Position numbers and translations under genes: made by a program. Below are positions 9,355-18,736 of a stretch of DNA of 64,000 bases, piece by piece (the stretch's first letter is position 1; each line of letters begins with the position of its first letter). The stretch lies in assembly GCF_900141985.1 (NCBI RefSeq), contig NZ_FQZK01000006.1, forward strand, positions 124,001 through 188,000, read 5' to 3'. The notes under the pieces are model-generated. The model made no database searches. It worked only from the letters and a program-made list of their open reading frames with translations, and had not been told where the DNA came from. The DNA comes from Nocardiopsis flavescens. Lineage in GTDB: Bacteria > Actinomycetota > Actinomycetes > Streptosporangiales > Streptosporangiaceae.

Positions 9355-9589
9355 GGACGCTCCCGCCCGGCCACCCGCACAAGGCGGTGGGGCAGGCGCG
9401 GACGGTCCTGCTCCCCGGCCGGTGAGCACGCCCCGCGCACGGCGCGGTGTCCCGGTCGGCGCACCCCTGGGGGAGGCGGTGGAGCGGGCACCCCCCGATC
9501 TCCCCCGGCGGGACCGTCCCGGGACCGCGGACGGCCGCGCCCCGGAGCGGCGCCCGGGCCCCGCGGTCACCGACCCGGCGGTGCGGCGG

Positions 9590-9609
9590 CCCCGGTCCCC
9601 GGACCGGGG
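9590..9609. terminator. bidirectional hairpin terminator
   Basis: CCCCGGTCC-cc-GGACCGGGG forms a perfect 9-bp stem. It is embedded in a wider GGCGG/CCGCC complementarity, between the convergent MBL hydrolase and DUF1304 genes. Confidence 0.55.
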
Positions 9610-9631
9610 CCCCGCCGCCACCGGGCCCGGG

Positions 9632-10012
9632 TCACAGCAGCGTGAGCAGCGCCGAGACCACCGCCAGCGCGGGCGCGGTGCCCTGCACCATCGCGGCGCG
9701 CGCCTTGGCGGGGTCGCGGGTGACCAGGACCAGCGCGGCGGCGGCCATGGAGCCGGTCCCGGCCAGGACCAGCGCGATCCCGGCGGCCGGCACCGGGGCC
9801 CACAGCAGCAGGCCCGCGACGGTGACCACGGCCAGGAACAGGTTGTAGAAGCCCTGGTTGTAGGCGAGTTCGCGGGTGGTCTCGGCGGCCTGAGCGGACA
9901 TCCCGAACACCCGCCGGGTGGACGGCGCGGTCCACCGGAACGACTCCAGCACGAAGATGTACACGTGGACCAGCGCGGCGACGGCGGCCAGAAGGACGGT
10001 GACGATCTGCAC
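9632..10012 (-). CDS. DUF1304 family membrane protein
   Basis: This 126-residue protein has four predicted membrane helices (residues ~2-22, 50-68, 73-92 and 105-125). It carries the DUF1304 hallmarks: an HVYIFVLES-type first helix, FGM and the YNQGFYNLFLA segment. The function of this family is unknown. The start is a GTG at 10,012, because the frame further upstream is in a low-complexity tract and would overlap rhaM. Confidence 0.85.
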   Translation of the reverse strand: MQIVTVLLAAVAALVHVYIFVLESFRWTAPSTRRVFGMSAQAAETTRELAYNQGFYNLFLAVVTVAGLLLWAPVPAAGIALVLAGTGSMAAAALVLVTRDPAKARAAMVQGTAPALAVVSALLTLL

Positions 10013-10173
10013 GGCGGACCTCGGACTCCTCGGCGGAAAGGCGGACGGCACGAGTCTGCCGTACCCGCGCGCCCCCGCGGCACCACCGCGCCCGGGGCCG
10101 ACCGCACCGTCCGCCCGCACGGCGGCGCGGCGGCCGCTGTCCGCGACCGCCGCGCCGCCCCGCGCCCGCGGGG

Positions 10174-10491
10174 TCAGGGCAGGTGGAAAACCTCCCGCAA
10201 CGGCACCATGCTCGCGTCCGGGGCCGCCTCCAGCCCCTCGAAGAAGGGCGCCATCTCGGCCTGCCAGCGCGCGTTGACCTCCGTGTCGGCCATCAGGGCG
10301 CGGGCCCGGTCGAAGTCCTCGGTCTCCAGGTAGCCGATGACCGTGCCGTCCCCCGCGGAGAACAGCGAGTAGTTCCCCCACCCGGCCCCGGCCAGCGCCT
10401 CGCGCATCTCGGGCCAGACGGCGGCGTGCCGCTCCTCGTACTCCGCCAGCCGGTCGGGGCGGACTTTCAGGACGAAGCAGATCCGTTGCAC
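10174..10491 (-). CDS. rhaM: L-rhamnose mutarotase
   Basis: This 105-residue RhaM/RhaU protein interconverts alpha- and beta-L-rhamnose, supplying the anomer used by the isomerase. The family signatures are present: RICFVLKVRPDRLAEYEERHA at the N-terminus with the catalytic His, then GNYSLF, YLETEDF and a WQAEMAPFF-type C-terminal region. It is the last gene of the minus-strand transport operon, 13 bp after the binding-protein gene, so it is presumably co-transcribed and co-induced by rhamnose. Confidence 0.93.
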   Translation of the reverse strand: MQRICFVLKVRPDRLAEYEERHAAVWPEMREALAGAGWGNYSLFSAGDGTVIGYLETEDFDRARALMADTEVNARWQAEMAPFFEGLEAAPDASMVPLREVFHLP

Positions 10492-10504
10492 GGTGCCTCC
10501 CCGG

Positions 10505-11569
10505 TCAGAAGTCGAAGTCGTCGACGTTGTCGGCGTTGAAGACCTGCGGCGGGCCCAGCACGACCTCGCCGTCGGTCTCGAACGTGAACTCGCCCAGGCG
10601 CCCGGCGGTGAAGGTCTCCCCGGCCGCGCCGGTGATCTGCCCCGCCTTGAGGGCGGCGCCGGTGTACCCGGCCAGGTAGCCCAGGTCGAGCGGGTTCCAC
10701 AGGGCGAACTGCCCGACGGTGCCGTCGTGGACGAACTCGCTCATCTGGTTGGGGGTGCCCAGGCCGGTGACGACGAACTCGCCCTGGTACTCGGAGTCGC
10801 TGATGTAGCGGGCGGCGGCGGCCAGGCCGACCGTGGTCGGGGAGACCACGCCGTCCAGGTCGGGGTGGGCCTGGATCAGGCCCTGCATCTCCTGGAAGGA
10901 CTGGAGGTCGTCGTCGTTGCCGTAGACCACGTCGACCAGTTCCAGGTCGGCGTAGTCGTCCTCGGCCAGGACCTCCTCCATCACCTCGATCCAGGCGTTC
11001 TGGTTGGTGGCGTTGGGGGTGGCCGACAGGACCGCGAACGTGCCCTCGCCGCCCAGGTCCTCGGAGATCATCTCGACCAGGGTGCGGCCGATCAGCTCGG
11101 TGGAGGACTGGTTGACGAACACGTCGGTGCAGTTGGCGTTGGAGTCGTAGCCGACGATGGCCGCCCCGTTGTCGCGGGCCTCGTTCAGGGCCGGGCAGAC
11201 GGCATCGGGGTCGTTGGCGGCGATGACGATGACGTCGCTGCCCGCCTGGCTGGCCGCGTTGATGTACTCCACCTGGGAGTCGGCGGTGGCCTCGGTGCCG
11301 CCGCGCTCGGTGGGGGTGCCGCCCAGCTCCTCGACGGCCTCGGTGCCGCCGGTGTTGACGATGTCGAAGAAGGGGTTGTTGAGCTGCTTGGGCAGGAAGT
11401 CGATCTTGAGGCCCTCGGGGATCGCCGCGTCGGGGTCGGCGGTGCCGGTGGGGCCGCTGCCGCCCGAGTCCTGGGCGTCGTCGATGGTGGTCCCGCCGCA
11501 GGCGGCGGTCATCAGGACGGCGGTGAGCGCGCAGGCCCCGAGGAGGAGGTGGCGGGGACGGTGTGTCAT
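10505..11569 (-). CDS. rhaS: rhamnose ABC transporter substrate-binding lipoprotein
   Basis: This 354-residue periplasmic-binding-protein-like lipoprotein has a signal peptide ending in a lipobox (LMTAACGG, Cys near residue 24) and a type I sugar-binding fold of the CUT2 class. Features include KIDFLPKQLNNPFFD, the hinge segment GSDVIVIAANDPDA and a C-terminal VVLGPPQVF region. Rhamnose specificity is assigned from its place in an operon with rhaM and a Rhizobium-type RhaTPQ transporter. The start overlaps the upstream permease stop by 4 bp, so translation is coupled. Confidence 0.88.
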   Translation of the reverse strand: MTHRPRHLLLGACALTAVLMTAACGGTTIDDAQDSGGSGPTGTADPDAAIPEGLKIDFLPKQLNNPFFDIVNTGGTEAVEELGGTPTERGGTEATADSQVEYINAASQAGSDVIVIAANDPDAVCPALNEARDNGAAIVGYDSNANCTDVFVNQSSTELIGRTLVEMISEDLGGEGTFAVLSATPNATNQNAWIEVMEEVLAEDDYADLELVDVVYGNDDDLQSFQEMQGLIQAHPDLDGVVSPTTVGLAAAARYISDSEYQGEFVVTGLGTPNQMSEFVHDGTVGQFALWNPLDLGYLAGYTGAALKAGQITGAAGETFTAGRLGEFTFETDGEVVLGPPQVFNADNVDDFDF

Positions 11570-12651
11570 GACTTCTCTCCGTTGTGTGGACGGTCACCGG
11601 GCACGGCTCCGGTGGGGGCGGCGGGCGAGCGGCGGGAGCGCACCCGGGCCACGATGTTGGGGGTGACGACGGAGGCGATGAGGATGGCGCCGGTGACGAC
11701 CTGCAGGACGTCGCTGCCGATGCCGAAGAGCTGGAGGGCGTTGCGGATGACGCCGAGCATCAGCACGCCGGACACCACGCCCAGGATCGACCCCACGCCG
11801 CCGAAGATGGAGACACCGCCGAGCAGGACCGCCGCGACGACCTGGAGCTCCAGGCCCATGGCGGTGTCGGCCCGGGAGGTGCCGTACTGGAGGGTCCACA
11901 GGACGCCCGCCCCGGAGGCGACCGCCCCGCTGAGGGTGAAGAGCCAGAACTTGGTCCACTTCACCGGTACGCCCGTGAACCGGGCCGCCTCGGCGTTGCT
12001 GCCGATGTCGTACAGGGAGCGGCCGAACGCGGTGGCGTGCAGCAGCACCGCGAACAGCAGCGCCAGGGCCCCGATGGCGACGGCGATCCAGGGCAGCCCC
12101 TGGATCCCCAGGAAGGGCTGGCGCACCCCGCTCACCCAGTCCTGCGGGTAGCTGGCGACGGCCCGGTCGCCCAGCAGCACGTAGGCCAGGCCCCGGTACA
12201 GCGCCATGGTGCCGATGGTGACGGCCAGGGACGGCAGCCCGCACACGGTGGTGAGGAACCCGTTGAGGGCGCCCAGGGCCAGGCCCAGCAGCAGGGCGAC
12301 GGGGATCGCCGTCTCCAGCGGAGTGCCCGCCTCCCACAGGACGCCCAGGGTGGCGCTGGTGAGGGCGAGGGTGCTGGCCACCGACAGGTCGATCTCGCCG
12401 GTGATGACGATGAGCGTCATCGGCAGGGCGATCATGGCGATCGCGGCGATGCTCAGCACCAGGAAGTTGATGTTGCGCGGGGTGCCGAACATGTCGACGG
12501 TCAGGACCGCGACCGCGGCCACGACCAGGAGCGCGCCCAGGACGGGGACGCCCTGCGTGGACAGCGCCGACCGCAGCGGGGAGCGCGGCGCGGCGGTGCG
12601 CGGCCTCTCCCGGTCGGGGGCGGCGGGGGTGTCGTCAGGCGCCACGGGCAC
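11566..12651 (-). CDS. rhaQ: rhamnose ABC transporter permease
   Basis: This 361-residue inner-membrane permease of the CUT2 (ribose/rhamnose) family has an N-terminal cytosolic stretch of ~35 residues and eight to ten hydrophobic helices. It has the GEIDLSVAS motif and the cytosolic coupling segment [16 protein letters not shown] that contacts the ATPase. A second, similar permease (12635) is encoded just upstream with a 17-bp overlap, so the channel is a heterodimer as in the Rhizobium RhaPQ system. Which of the two is P and which is Q follows operon order only. Confidence 0.85.
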   Translation of the reverse strand: MPVAPDDTPAAPDRERPRTAAPRSPLRSALSTQGVPVLGALLVVAAVAVLTVDMFGTPRNINFLVLSIAAIAMIALPMTLIVITGEIDLSVASTLALTSATLGVLWEAGTPLETAIPVALLLGLALGALNGFLTTVCGLPSLAVTIGTMALYRGLAYVLLGDRAVASYPQDWVSGVRQPFLGIQGLPWIAVAIGALALLFAVLLHATAFGRSLYDIGSNAEAARFTGVPVKWTKFWLFTLSGAVASGAGVLWTLQYGTSRADTAMGLELQVVAAVLLGGVSIFGGVGSILGVVSGVLMLGVIRNALQLFGIGSDVLQVVTGAILIASVVTPNIVARVRSRRSPAAPTGAVPGDRPHNGEKS

Positions 12652-13684
12652 CTCCTCCTCGGAGCCTGCGCGCCGTGCGCAGCGCGAGCAGCCGGTCCAG
12701 GCCGATGGCGGCGAGGATGAGCACGCCCACGACGGCCTGCTGCCAGAACGGGTCGACCTGCCAGATCGGCAGGGCCGCGGTGATGGTGGTCATGAGGACG
12801 CCGCCCAGGACGGCGCCGAAGACGGTGCCCACGCCGCCGGTGAGGGCGACGCCGCCGACCACGGCGGCGGCCACGACCTGGAGTTCCATGCCGGTGCCGA
12901 CGGTGGAGTCGACCGTGCCGTAGCGGGCGGTGAACAGGACCCCGGCCAGGCCGGCCAGGGCGCCGTTGAGCGCGAAGGCCAGCACGACGCGGCGCCCGGC
13001 GGGGATGCCGGACAGGCGGGCGGCCTCGGCGTTGGAGCCGATGGCGTAGAGCTCGCGTCCGCTGCGGTACCGGGACAGGTAGACCCCGATGACGACGGCG
13101 ACGGCGATGGCGGCCAGGGCGGGCAGCGGGACGCCGAGCAGTCCGGTCCGGCCCAACTGGAGGAACCCGGCGGGCAGGTCGGCGGCGTTGATCTGGCGTC
13201 CGCCCGCCCACCAGTGGTCCAGGCCGCGGTAGATGTACAGGGTGCCCAGGGTGACGACCAGGGCGGGCACCCGGACGGTGCTCACCAGCAGGCCGTTGAA
13301 CAGGCCGCAGGCCAGGCCGATGGCGACCCCGGCGAGCATGCCGACGGGGACGGACAGGCCGGGGACGGCGGCGAAGAGCGCGGCGGTGCCGAAGGCCGAC
13401 AGGCCCAGGACCGACCCCACCGACAGGTCCACGTTCCTGGTGATGAGCACCAGGGACTGGCCCACGGCGAGGATGACCAGCACGGTGGCGCCCAGGAAGA
13501 GGTCGCGCACGCCCTGCTGGGAGAGGAAGCCGGGGTTGTGCAGCCAGGTCGCCGCGATGAGCAGGACGACGGCCAGGAGCACGCCGACCTCGCGGAACCG
13601 GCGCCGGGCGCGGGCGGGGCGGCGGCTGTCGCCGGGCGGCGCACCGGCCGGCGCCCCGGTCGCGGTGGCGGGTGTGTGCGTCAT
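12635..13684 (-). CDS. rhaP: rhamnose ABC transporter permease
   Basis: This 349-residue CUT2-type permease has multiple hydrophobic helices, the conserved [12 protein letters not shown] motif and the EAA-like loop [16 protein letters not shown]. It pairs with the permease at 11566. Its ATG overlaps the ATPase gene stop by 4 bp (ATGA), which is typical translational coupling. It imports L-rhamnose across the cytoplasmic membrane together with RhaT and RhaS. Confidence 0.86.
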   Translation of the reverse strand: MTHTPATATGAPAGAPPGDSRRPARARRRFREVGVLLAVVLLIAATWLHNPGFLSQQGVRDLFLGATVLVILAVGQSLVLITRNVDLSVGSVLGLSAFGTAALFAAVPGLSVPVGMLAGVAIGLACGLFNGLLVSTVRVPALVVTLGTLYIYRGLDHWWAGGRQINAADLPAGFLQLGRTGLLGVPLPALAAIAVAVVIGVYLSRYRSGRELYAIGSNAEAARLSGIPAGRRVVLAFALNGALAGLAGVLFTARYGTVDSTVGTGMELQVVAAAVVGGVALTGGVGTVFGAVLGGVLMTTITAALPIWQVDPFWQQAVVGVLILAAIGLDRLLALRTARRLRGGGARGA

Positions 13685-15198
13685 GCGGCCTCATTCGGTC
13701 GCTGTCCGGTGGCCGCGTACATGACCGACTCCTCGTCGGCCACGGCGCGGTCGAGTTCGGCGGTGATGCGGCCCTCGTGCATGACCAGGACCCGGTCGGC
13801 CATGCCCAGCACCTCGGGCAGCTCGCTGGAGACCATGACGATGGCCAGGCCCTGTCCGGCCAGGGCGGACAGCAGGCGGTGGACCTCGGCCTTGGTGCCG
13901 ACGTCGATGCCGCGGGTGGGCTCGTCGACGAAGAGCACCCGGGGCGCGGTGGACAGCCACTTGGCCAGGACGACCTTCTGCTGGTTGCCGCCGGAGAGGG
14001 TGGAGACGGCGTCGTCGAGGGAGCCGTACTTGAGGCCGAGGCGCTCGCCCCACTCGCGTGCGGCGTCGTGTTCGGCGCGGGCGGGCAGCAGGCCGAAGCG
14101 GCTGAGCGCGCGGCGGCGGGTGGAGGTGGCGTTGCGGCCGATGGTGCCCTCCATGACCAGTCCCTGGTGGCGCCGGTCCTCGGGGACCAGGGCCATGCCG
14201 GCGCCGATGGACGCCTTGGGGCGTCCGGCGGGCAGGGGGCGCCCGGCGACGCGGACGGACCCGGCGTCGTAGCGGTCGACGCCGAAGACGGCGCGCACGA
14301 CCTCGCTGCGCCCGGCGCCGACGAGTCCGGCCAGGGCGACGATCTCGCCGGTGCGGACGGAGAAGGCGACGTCGGCGAACACGCCGGCGCGGGTCAGCCC
14401 GTCGACCTCCAGGACGACGTCCCCGTGCTCGGCCTCCTCCTTGGGGTAGAGGGTGGTGACCTCGCGGCCGACCATGCGCCGCACGACGGTGTCGACGTCC
14501 AGGTCGCCGGTGGGGTCGCAGGAGACGAACGCGCCGTCGCGCACGACGGTGACGCGGTCGCACAGCGAGAAGACCTCGTCGAAGCGGTGCGAGATGAACA
14601 GCAGGGCCGACCCGGCGTCGCGCAGGGTGCGGGCGACGGTGAACAGGCGCTCGGCCTCGACCCCGGACAGGGCCGCGGTGGGCTCGTCCATGATGAGCAC
14701 GCGCGCCCGCCGGGTGAGGGCCTTGGCGATCTCGACCAGCTGCTGGTCGGCGATGGACAGGCCGTTGGCGGGGCGGTCGGGGTCGATGTCCACGCCCAGC
14801 CGCCCGAAGGCCCCGGCGGTCTCGGCCCGCATGCGCGCCCTGTCGACGGTGCCCAGGCGGGTACGGGGCTGGCGGCCGATGAAGATGTTCTCCGCCACGC
14901 TCAGGTCGGGGAAGAGCGTGGGCTCCTGGTAGATGACCGCGACCCCGGCGCGCTGGGCGTCGGCGGGGGCGGCGAACACCGCGGGCTCCCCGTCGGCCAG
15001 GATCTGCCCGGTGTCCGGGCGGTGGACACCCGCGATGGTCTTGACCAGGGTGGACTTGCCCGCCCCGTTCTCCCCGACGAGCGCGTGGATCTCTCCGGCG
15101 CGCAGTTCCAGGGACAGCCCGCGCAGGGCGCGGACGCTGCCGAAGGACTTGGTGACGTCGACCAGCGCGAGGGGCGGGGGGACCTCCGATGGGTCCAC
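13681..15198 (-). CDS. rhaT: rhamnose ABC transporter ATP-binding protein
   Basis: This 505-residue ATPase has two fused nucleotide-binding domains, the layout of CUT2 sugar importers. Domain 1 has the Walker [10 protein letters not shown] near residue 40 and Walker [10 protein letters not shown] near 163. Domain 2 has a degenerate Walker A (GLVGAGRSE), the signature LSGGNQQK near 400 and Walker [13 protein letters not shown]. The name follows the Rhizobium rhaT ATPase, not the unrelated E. coli RhaT permease. It is the first gene of the operon and lies downstream of operator-like sequences at 15,257-15,429. Confidence 0.9.
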   Translation of the reverse strand: MDPSEVPPPLALVDVTKSFGSVRALRGLSLELRAGEIHALVGENGAGKSTLVKTIAGVHRPDTGQILADGEPAVFAAPADAQRAGVAVIYQEPTLFPDLSVAENIFIGRQPRTRLGTVDRARMRAETAGAFGRLGVDIDPDRPANGLSIADQQLVEIAKALTRRARVLIMDEPTAALSGVEAERLFTVARTLRDAGSALLFISHRFDEVFSLCDRVTVVRDGAFVSCDPTGDLDVDTVVRRMVGREVTTLYPKEEAEHGDVVLEVDGLTRAGVFADVAFSVRTGEIVALAGLVGAGRSEVVRAVFGVDRYDAGSVRVAGRPLPAGRPKASIGAGMALVPEDRRHQGLVMEGTIGRNATSTRRRALSRFGLLPARAEHDAAREWGERLGLKYGSLDDAVSTLSGGNQQKVVLAKWLSTAPRVLFVDEPTRGIDVGTKAEVHRLLSALAGQGLAIVMVSSELPEVLGMADRVLVMHEGRITAELDRAVADEESVMYAATGQRPNEAA

Positions 15199-15256
15199 GT
15201 GGCCCTCCTTCTCCGGTGCGGTTCCACGGCCGGGGACGGATCCTCCACCGGGAACA

Positions 15257-15429
15257 TCAAAAACGTTTTAATATGGAGTGGATGTTAGGTGGCCCACACT
15301 GTCCCGTCAAGGGAGGTCCTCGGAAACCCCAGGTGTCAACCGGATAACGGCGCACCGGGGGTGCCGGGAAGGGTCGCCCGCAGAGGTGGCCGGAGCCACT
15401 CCGCAAGCGCTTTCATTGACACGTTTCAA
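15257..15429. promoter_or_regulatory. rhamnose operon control region with LacI-type operators
   Basis: Two CG-centred dyads lie between the divergent rhaT and lacI-type genes. TCAAAAACGTTTTAAT is at 15,257-15,272 and contains the perfect AAAACGTTTT. TTGACACGTTTCAA is at 15,416-15,429. An additional AAGCGCTT palindrome is at 15,405-15,412. Related CG-centred sites stand in front of rhaI at 42,614 and 42,714. These are good candidates for operators of the LacI protein at 15,550. The assignment is inferred from symmetry and position. Confidence 0.6.
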
Positions 15430-15549
15430 ACGAGCTGTGACCATGGATCGACAACGAGTGCCGCCCGCCCCGGACCGCCCGGGTGCGCCGGTCGGCGGCA
15501 CGCGGGGGCCGGCCCGTCCCCGTCGGACCGCGAAGCCCGGGAGAACCAC

Positions 15550-16602
15550 GTGTCCAGCAGTGCCAGCCCTGCGCCCCACAAGGTGGGGATCACCGAGGTC
15601 GCCAGACACGCGGGCGTCTCCCCCGGCACCGTCTCCAACGTCCTCAACCGCCCCGAGCGGGTGGCCGCCGCCACCCGCCTGCGGGTCGAGCGGGCCATCG
15701 CCGAGCTCGACTACGTGCGCAACTCCTCCGGCAGCAGCCTGCGCTCGGGCCGCAGCAGCTCGGTGGGGCTGCTGGTGCTGGACGTGACCAACCCCTTCTT
15801 CACCGAGGTCGCGCGCGGCGTGGAGGACGAGGCCGCCGCCCGCGGCCTGGCCGTGGTGCTGCTCAACTCCGCCGAGACGCACGAGCGCCAGCGGCGCAAC
15901 ATCCGGCTGCTGGCCGAGCAGCGCGCCGCGGGCGCGGTGGTGATGCCCGTCGACGACGACCTGTCCGACCTGCTCTGGCTGCGCCGGCAGGGCACCGCCT
16001 GGGTGGCGCTGGACCGCGGCGACGTGGGCGGGGAGACCGGGTGCAGCGTCAGCGTGGACAACCTGGTCGGCGGGCTGATCGCCGGCCGCCACCTCATCGG
16101 CCTGGGCCACGAGCGGGTGACGTTCCTGTCCGGGCCGTTCTCCATCGAGCAGGTGCGGCTGCGCCACGAGGGGCTGCGCCGCTCCTTCGCCGAGGCCGGG
16201 CTGGACCCCGACGCGGCGGTGCGGGTGCTGGAGCGGCCCCAGCTCAACCCCGAACAGGGCGAGCGGGCCGTGGACGAGGTGCTGGCGGGCGGCCCCCGGC
16301 AGCGGCCCGGCGCGGTGCTGTGCGCCAACGACCAGCTGGCGCTGGGCCTGGTCAAGGGGCTGGGGCGGCGGGGGCTGCGGGTGCCCGACGACATCTCCGT
16401 GATGGGCTACGACAACGTCGACTTCGCCGACCTCATCCACCCGGGGCTGACCACGGTCGCCCAGCCCAAGTACGAGCTGGGGCGGGCGGCGATGCGGCTG
16501 CTCAACGCCGAGCTGGACGACCCGGGCCACGCGCACGAGCGGCTGCTGTTCAGCCCGGAGCTGGTCGTGCGCGGGTCGACCGCGGCGCACCGGCCTGCCT
16601 GA
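15550..16602 (+). CDS. LacI family transcriptional regulator of rhamnose genes
   Basis: This 350-residue LacI/GalR regulator has the N-terminal helix-turn-helix GITEVARHAGVSPGTVSNVLNRP at residues ~13-35, a hinge helix, and a periplasmic-binding-protein-like effector domain ending in the SVMGYDN and HPGLTTVAQP blocks. The GTG at 15,550 has GGGAG upstream and gives the standard N-terminus. Earlier in-frame starts would add ~87 residues of operator-region sequence. The gene diverges from the rhamnose transporter, so it is probably the rhamnose-responsive repressor of transport and, through similar sites, of rhaI. Confidence 0.85.
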   Translation: MSSSASPAPHKVGITEVARHAGVSPGTVSNVLNRPERVAAATRLRVERAIAELDYVRNSSGSSLRSGRSSSVGLLVLDVTNPFFTEVARGVEDEAAARGLAVVLLNSAETHERQRRNIRLLAEQRAAGAVVMPVDDDLSDLLWLRRQGTAWVALDRGDVGGETGCSVSVDNLVGGLIAGRHLIGLGHERVTFLSGPFSIEQVRLRHEGLRRSFAEAGLDPDAAVRVLERPQLNPEQGERAVDEVLAGGPRQRPGAVLCANDQLALGLVKGLGRRGLRVPDDISVMGYDNVDFADLIHPGLTTVAQPKYELGRAAMRLLNAELDDPGHAHERLLFSPELVVRGSTAAHRPA

Positions 16603-16609
16603 CCGCCCG

Positions 16610-16645
16610 GGCGGCGCCCCGCCCGGGGCGCCGCCTCATTTTTTT
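16610..16645 (+). terminator. intrinsic terminator after the LacI gene
   Basis: A perfect 11-bp stem, GGCGGCGCCCC/GGGGCGCCGCC, with a 4-nt loop is followed by TCA and a run of seven T. It is one of the few classical stem-plus-T terminators in the window. Confidence 0.85.
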
Positions 16646-16767
16646 CTCCTCCCCGCGCGGACCGCCGGGGCCGGGATCCCCGAGCGGGCCGGGGGAACCG
16701 GCGTGCGGCGGTCCGATTCCCGGCATGTCCGACACGCGAATCACCGGGCACCCCACTCGACATGCGT

Positions 16768-16783
16768 TCGAAAACATGTTCGA
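16768..16783. promoter_or_regulatory. LexA (SOS) box
   Basis: TCGAAAACATGTTCGA differs in one position from the actinobacterial LexA consensus TCGAAC-N4-GTTCGA. It sits inside a larger TTCGAA...TTCGAA dyad and ends 9 bp before the ATG of the radical SAM gene. A DNA-damage-inducible promoter is the natural reading. Confidence 0.75.
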
Positions 16784-16792
16784 ATCCCACTC

Positions 16793-17869
16793 ATGCGCTG
16801 GGAGAACCTGAGAGAGTCGACCACCTCCGTCGAACAGACCGCGCTGTTCGACCACACCCCGGCCCCGCCCCCGCGGGGCACCGGGCGGGCCGGGCTCCGC
16901 ACGGCCGGTCCCGGGCCGGTGCGGGCGGGCGGGGACGGCGAGCCCGTCGCCATCGAGGTCCGGGCCCGGTCCATCATCAACCGGGTGCCCGGGGAGTCCC
17001 CCCTGTTCCGCTGGAGCCTCAACCCCTACCGCGGCTGCTCGCACGCCTGCGTGTACTGCTTCGCCCGGCGCACGCACGAGTACCTGGACCTGGACTCCGG
17101 CCACGACTTCGACACCCGCATCGTCGTCAAGGTCAACGCCGGGAGCCTCCTGCGCGCCGAGCTGGCCCGCCCCTCCTGGCGGGGCGAGCACATCGCGATG
17201 GGCACCAACACCGACCCCTACCAGCGGGCCGAGGGCCGCTACCGGCTGATGCCGCAGATCATCGCCGCCCTGCGCGACGCCGCCAACCCCTTCTCCATCC
17301 TCACCAAGGGCACCCTCGTCCTGCGCGACCTCGACCTGCTCGAACAGGCCGCCCGGGTCACCGACGTGGGCATGGCCGTCTCGGTGGGCTCCGTGGACGA
17401 GGCGGTGTGGCGCACGGTGGAGCCGGGCACCCCGGGGCCGCGCGCCCGCCTGGACGCGGTGCGCCGCCTGACCGAACGCGGCCTGGAGTGCTCGGTGCTG
17501 ATGGCCCCGATCCTGCCCGGCCTGACCGACTCCGCCGAGCGGATCGAGGAGACCGTCGCCGCGATCGCCGCGGCCGGGGCGGTCCGCGTCACCCCGGTGG
17601 TGCTGCACCTGCGCCCCGGCGCCCGCGAGTGGTACCGGGCCTGGCTCACCCGCGAGCACCCGCGGCTGCTGCCGCTCTACCGGCGGCTGTACGGCCAGGG
17701 CTCCTACGCACCCGAGTCCTACCGCGGGATCGTCACCGAGGCCGTCCGCGAGATCGCCGGACGCCACGGCCTGAACCGCCCCGGCTCCGCCCGCCGCGCA
17801 CCGGACGCGGCCCCGGACGCGGCGGCCGGCCGCCGCCCCGAACAGCTCGCCCTGGGGTTCCCCGGGTAG
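16793..17869 (+). CDS. Rv2578c-family radical SAM protein
   Basis: This 358-residue radical S-adenosylmethionine enzyme carries the cluster motif CSHACVYC (Cx3Cx2C) near residue 83. SAM-binding features follow: GTNTDPYQRAEG near 140, ILTKGTL near 178 and VSVGS near 200. This matches the Rv2578c group, which is distantly related to spore photoproduct lyase. The start at 16,793 places it directly behind a LexA box, so a role in DNA damage repair or response is plausible. No biochemical function is established that I can name with confidence. The C-terminal ~30 residues are an alanine/proline-rich tail. Confidence 0.88.
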   Translation: MRWENLRESTTSVEQTALFDHTPAPPPRGTGRAGLRTAGPGPVRAGGDGEPVAIEVRARSIINRVPGESPLFRWSLNPYRGCSHACVYCFARRTHEYLDLDSGHDFDTRIVVKVNAGSLLRAELARPSWRGEHIAMGTNTDPYQRAEGRYRLMPQIIAALRDAANPFSILTKGTLVLRDLDLLEQAARVTDVGMAVSVGSVDEAVWRTVEPGTPGPRARLDAVRRLTERGLECSVLMAPILPGLTDSAERIEETVAAIAAAGAVRVTPVVLHLRPGAREWYRAWLTREHPRLLPLYRRLYGQGSYAPESYRGIVTEAVREIAGRHGLNRPGSARRAPDAAPDAAAGRRPEQLALGFPG

Positions 17870-17870
17870 G

Positions 17871-17890
17871 CGCCGCGCCGGGGCGCGGCG
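17871..17890 (+). terminator. short hairpin after the radical SAM gene
   Basis: CGCCGCGCC and GGCGCGGCG are complementary over 9 bp with a very small loop, starting one base after the stop codon. This is a probable terminator of the high-GC type. Confidence 0.45.
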
Positions 17891-17904
17891 GATACTCGGA
17901 CACG

Positions 17905-18660
17905 GCGGCGGGCGGGCGACCCCCAGGGGGCGGGGTGGGGAGGGTGCGCGCGGCGGAGCAGGGGCGCGCGGCGGAGCAGGGGCGCGCGGCCTTCACCCCC
18001 AGGGGTTCGCGGAGCCGAGTACGCCTACCGAAACCCCCTGGGGTCGGGGTGGCGATTCATGCTCACCGGCTGTGCCCGGGGCCCAGAGACAGCGCACGCT
18101 TCACCCCCTACGGCATTGGGAGGGCATGGGTGGGCTCTACGTTCGGGCCGCTTGTCGCGCGCCTGGTCCTTTGCAGGGGGCATTCCTCCCGATCCGGGCA
18201 GCTGAGGTGGGATCGCCTCGCTCGACCCGGCCCCGGACGACACCCCCGCCACTGACGACGCGCATCCAACGCACCGCCCCGGAAGTCTGCCGCCCGCCGA
18301 CTGCGCCGGGGCCAGGTCCACGCTCCGCTGGCCGCCGTCTCCAAGCGGCTGAGCTTTCGGAGAACTCCGGTCGAGCTCTCACCCCCACGACCTGAGCGGG
18401 GAGCGACACCCTCCGGCTGGGGCCGGGCGTCCCGGTCGGGTGGAAAACCATGTGGCGCAGGGCCCCGGTCCGCCGACCGGCGGGGGCCGGGCGCTCCGGT
18501 TCGGAGAAAAACCACCACGGCGCAACCCCTCGTCCAGCCCCGGGATCTGTAGGCCGGCGCCCCGGTCAGAAGGAAAACCACCACGGCGCAGGCCCCAGTC
18601 CATCCCCGGGCCACGGCCCGGTGCCCCGACCGGGCGGAAGACCACGTGGCGCAGGCCGGG
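17905..18660 (+). repeat. long dispersed non-coding repeat, copy A
   Basis: First of four copies. The conserved core runs from GATTCAT at 18,054 to CTCCGGCT at 18,418 (365 bp). Before it lies a GC-rich module that includes an 18-bp tandem duplication (GCGGAGCAGGGGCGCGCG, about 17,953-17,990). After it come four units with a period of 64-66 bp (about 18,430-18,660), each with a GGAAAACCAC or related motif followed by GGCGCA. The inverted repeat GGCCAG-N12-CTGGCC at 18,310-18,333 is identical in all four copies. Short frames are open in several phases but none is conserved among copies. The role is unknown. Confidence 0.85.
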
Positions 18661-18736
18661 CACCCCGGTCCGCCGGGGAAGCGCCGTGCCCCCGCCCCGG
18701 GATTGGCCGGAGCCGGGCCCGGGTAGTGGACGTCCC

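Noticed and set aside
18430-18660. CRISPR-like array from 65-bp periodic units
   Set aside because: The repeated motif is short and imperfect, the spacers are themselves similar to each other, and there are no cas genes.
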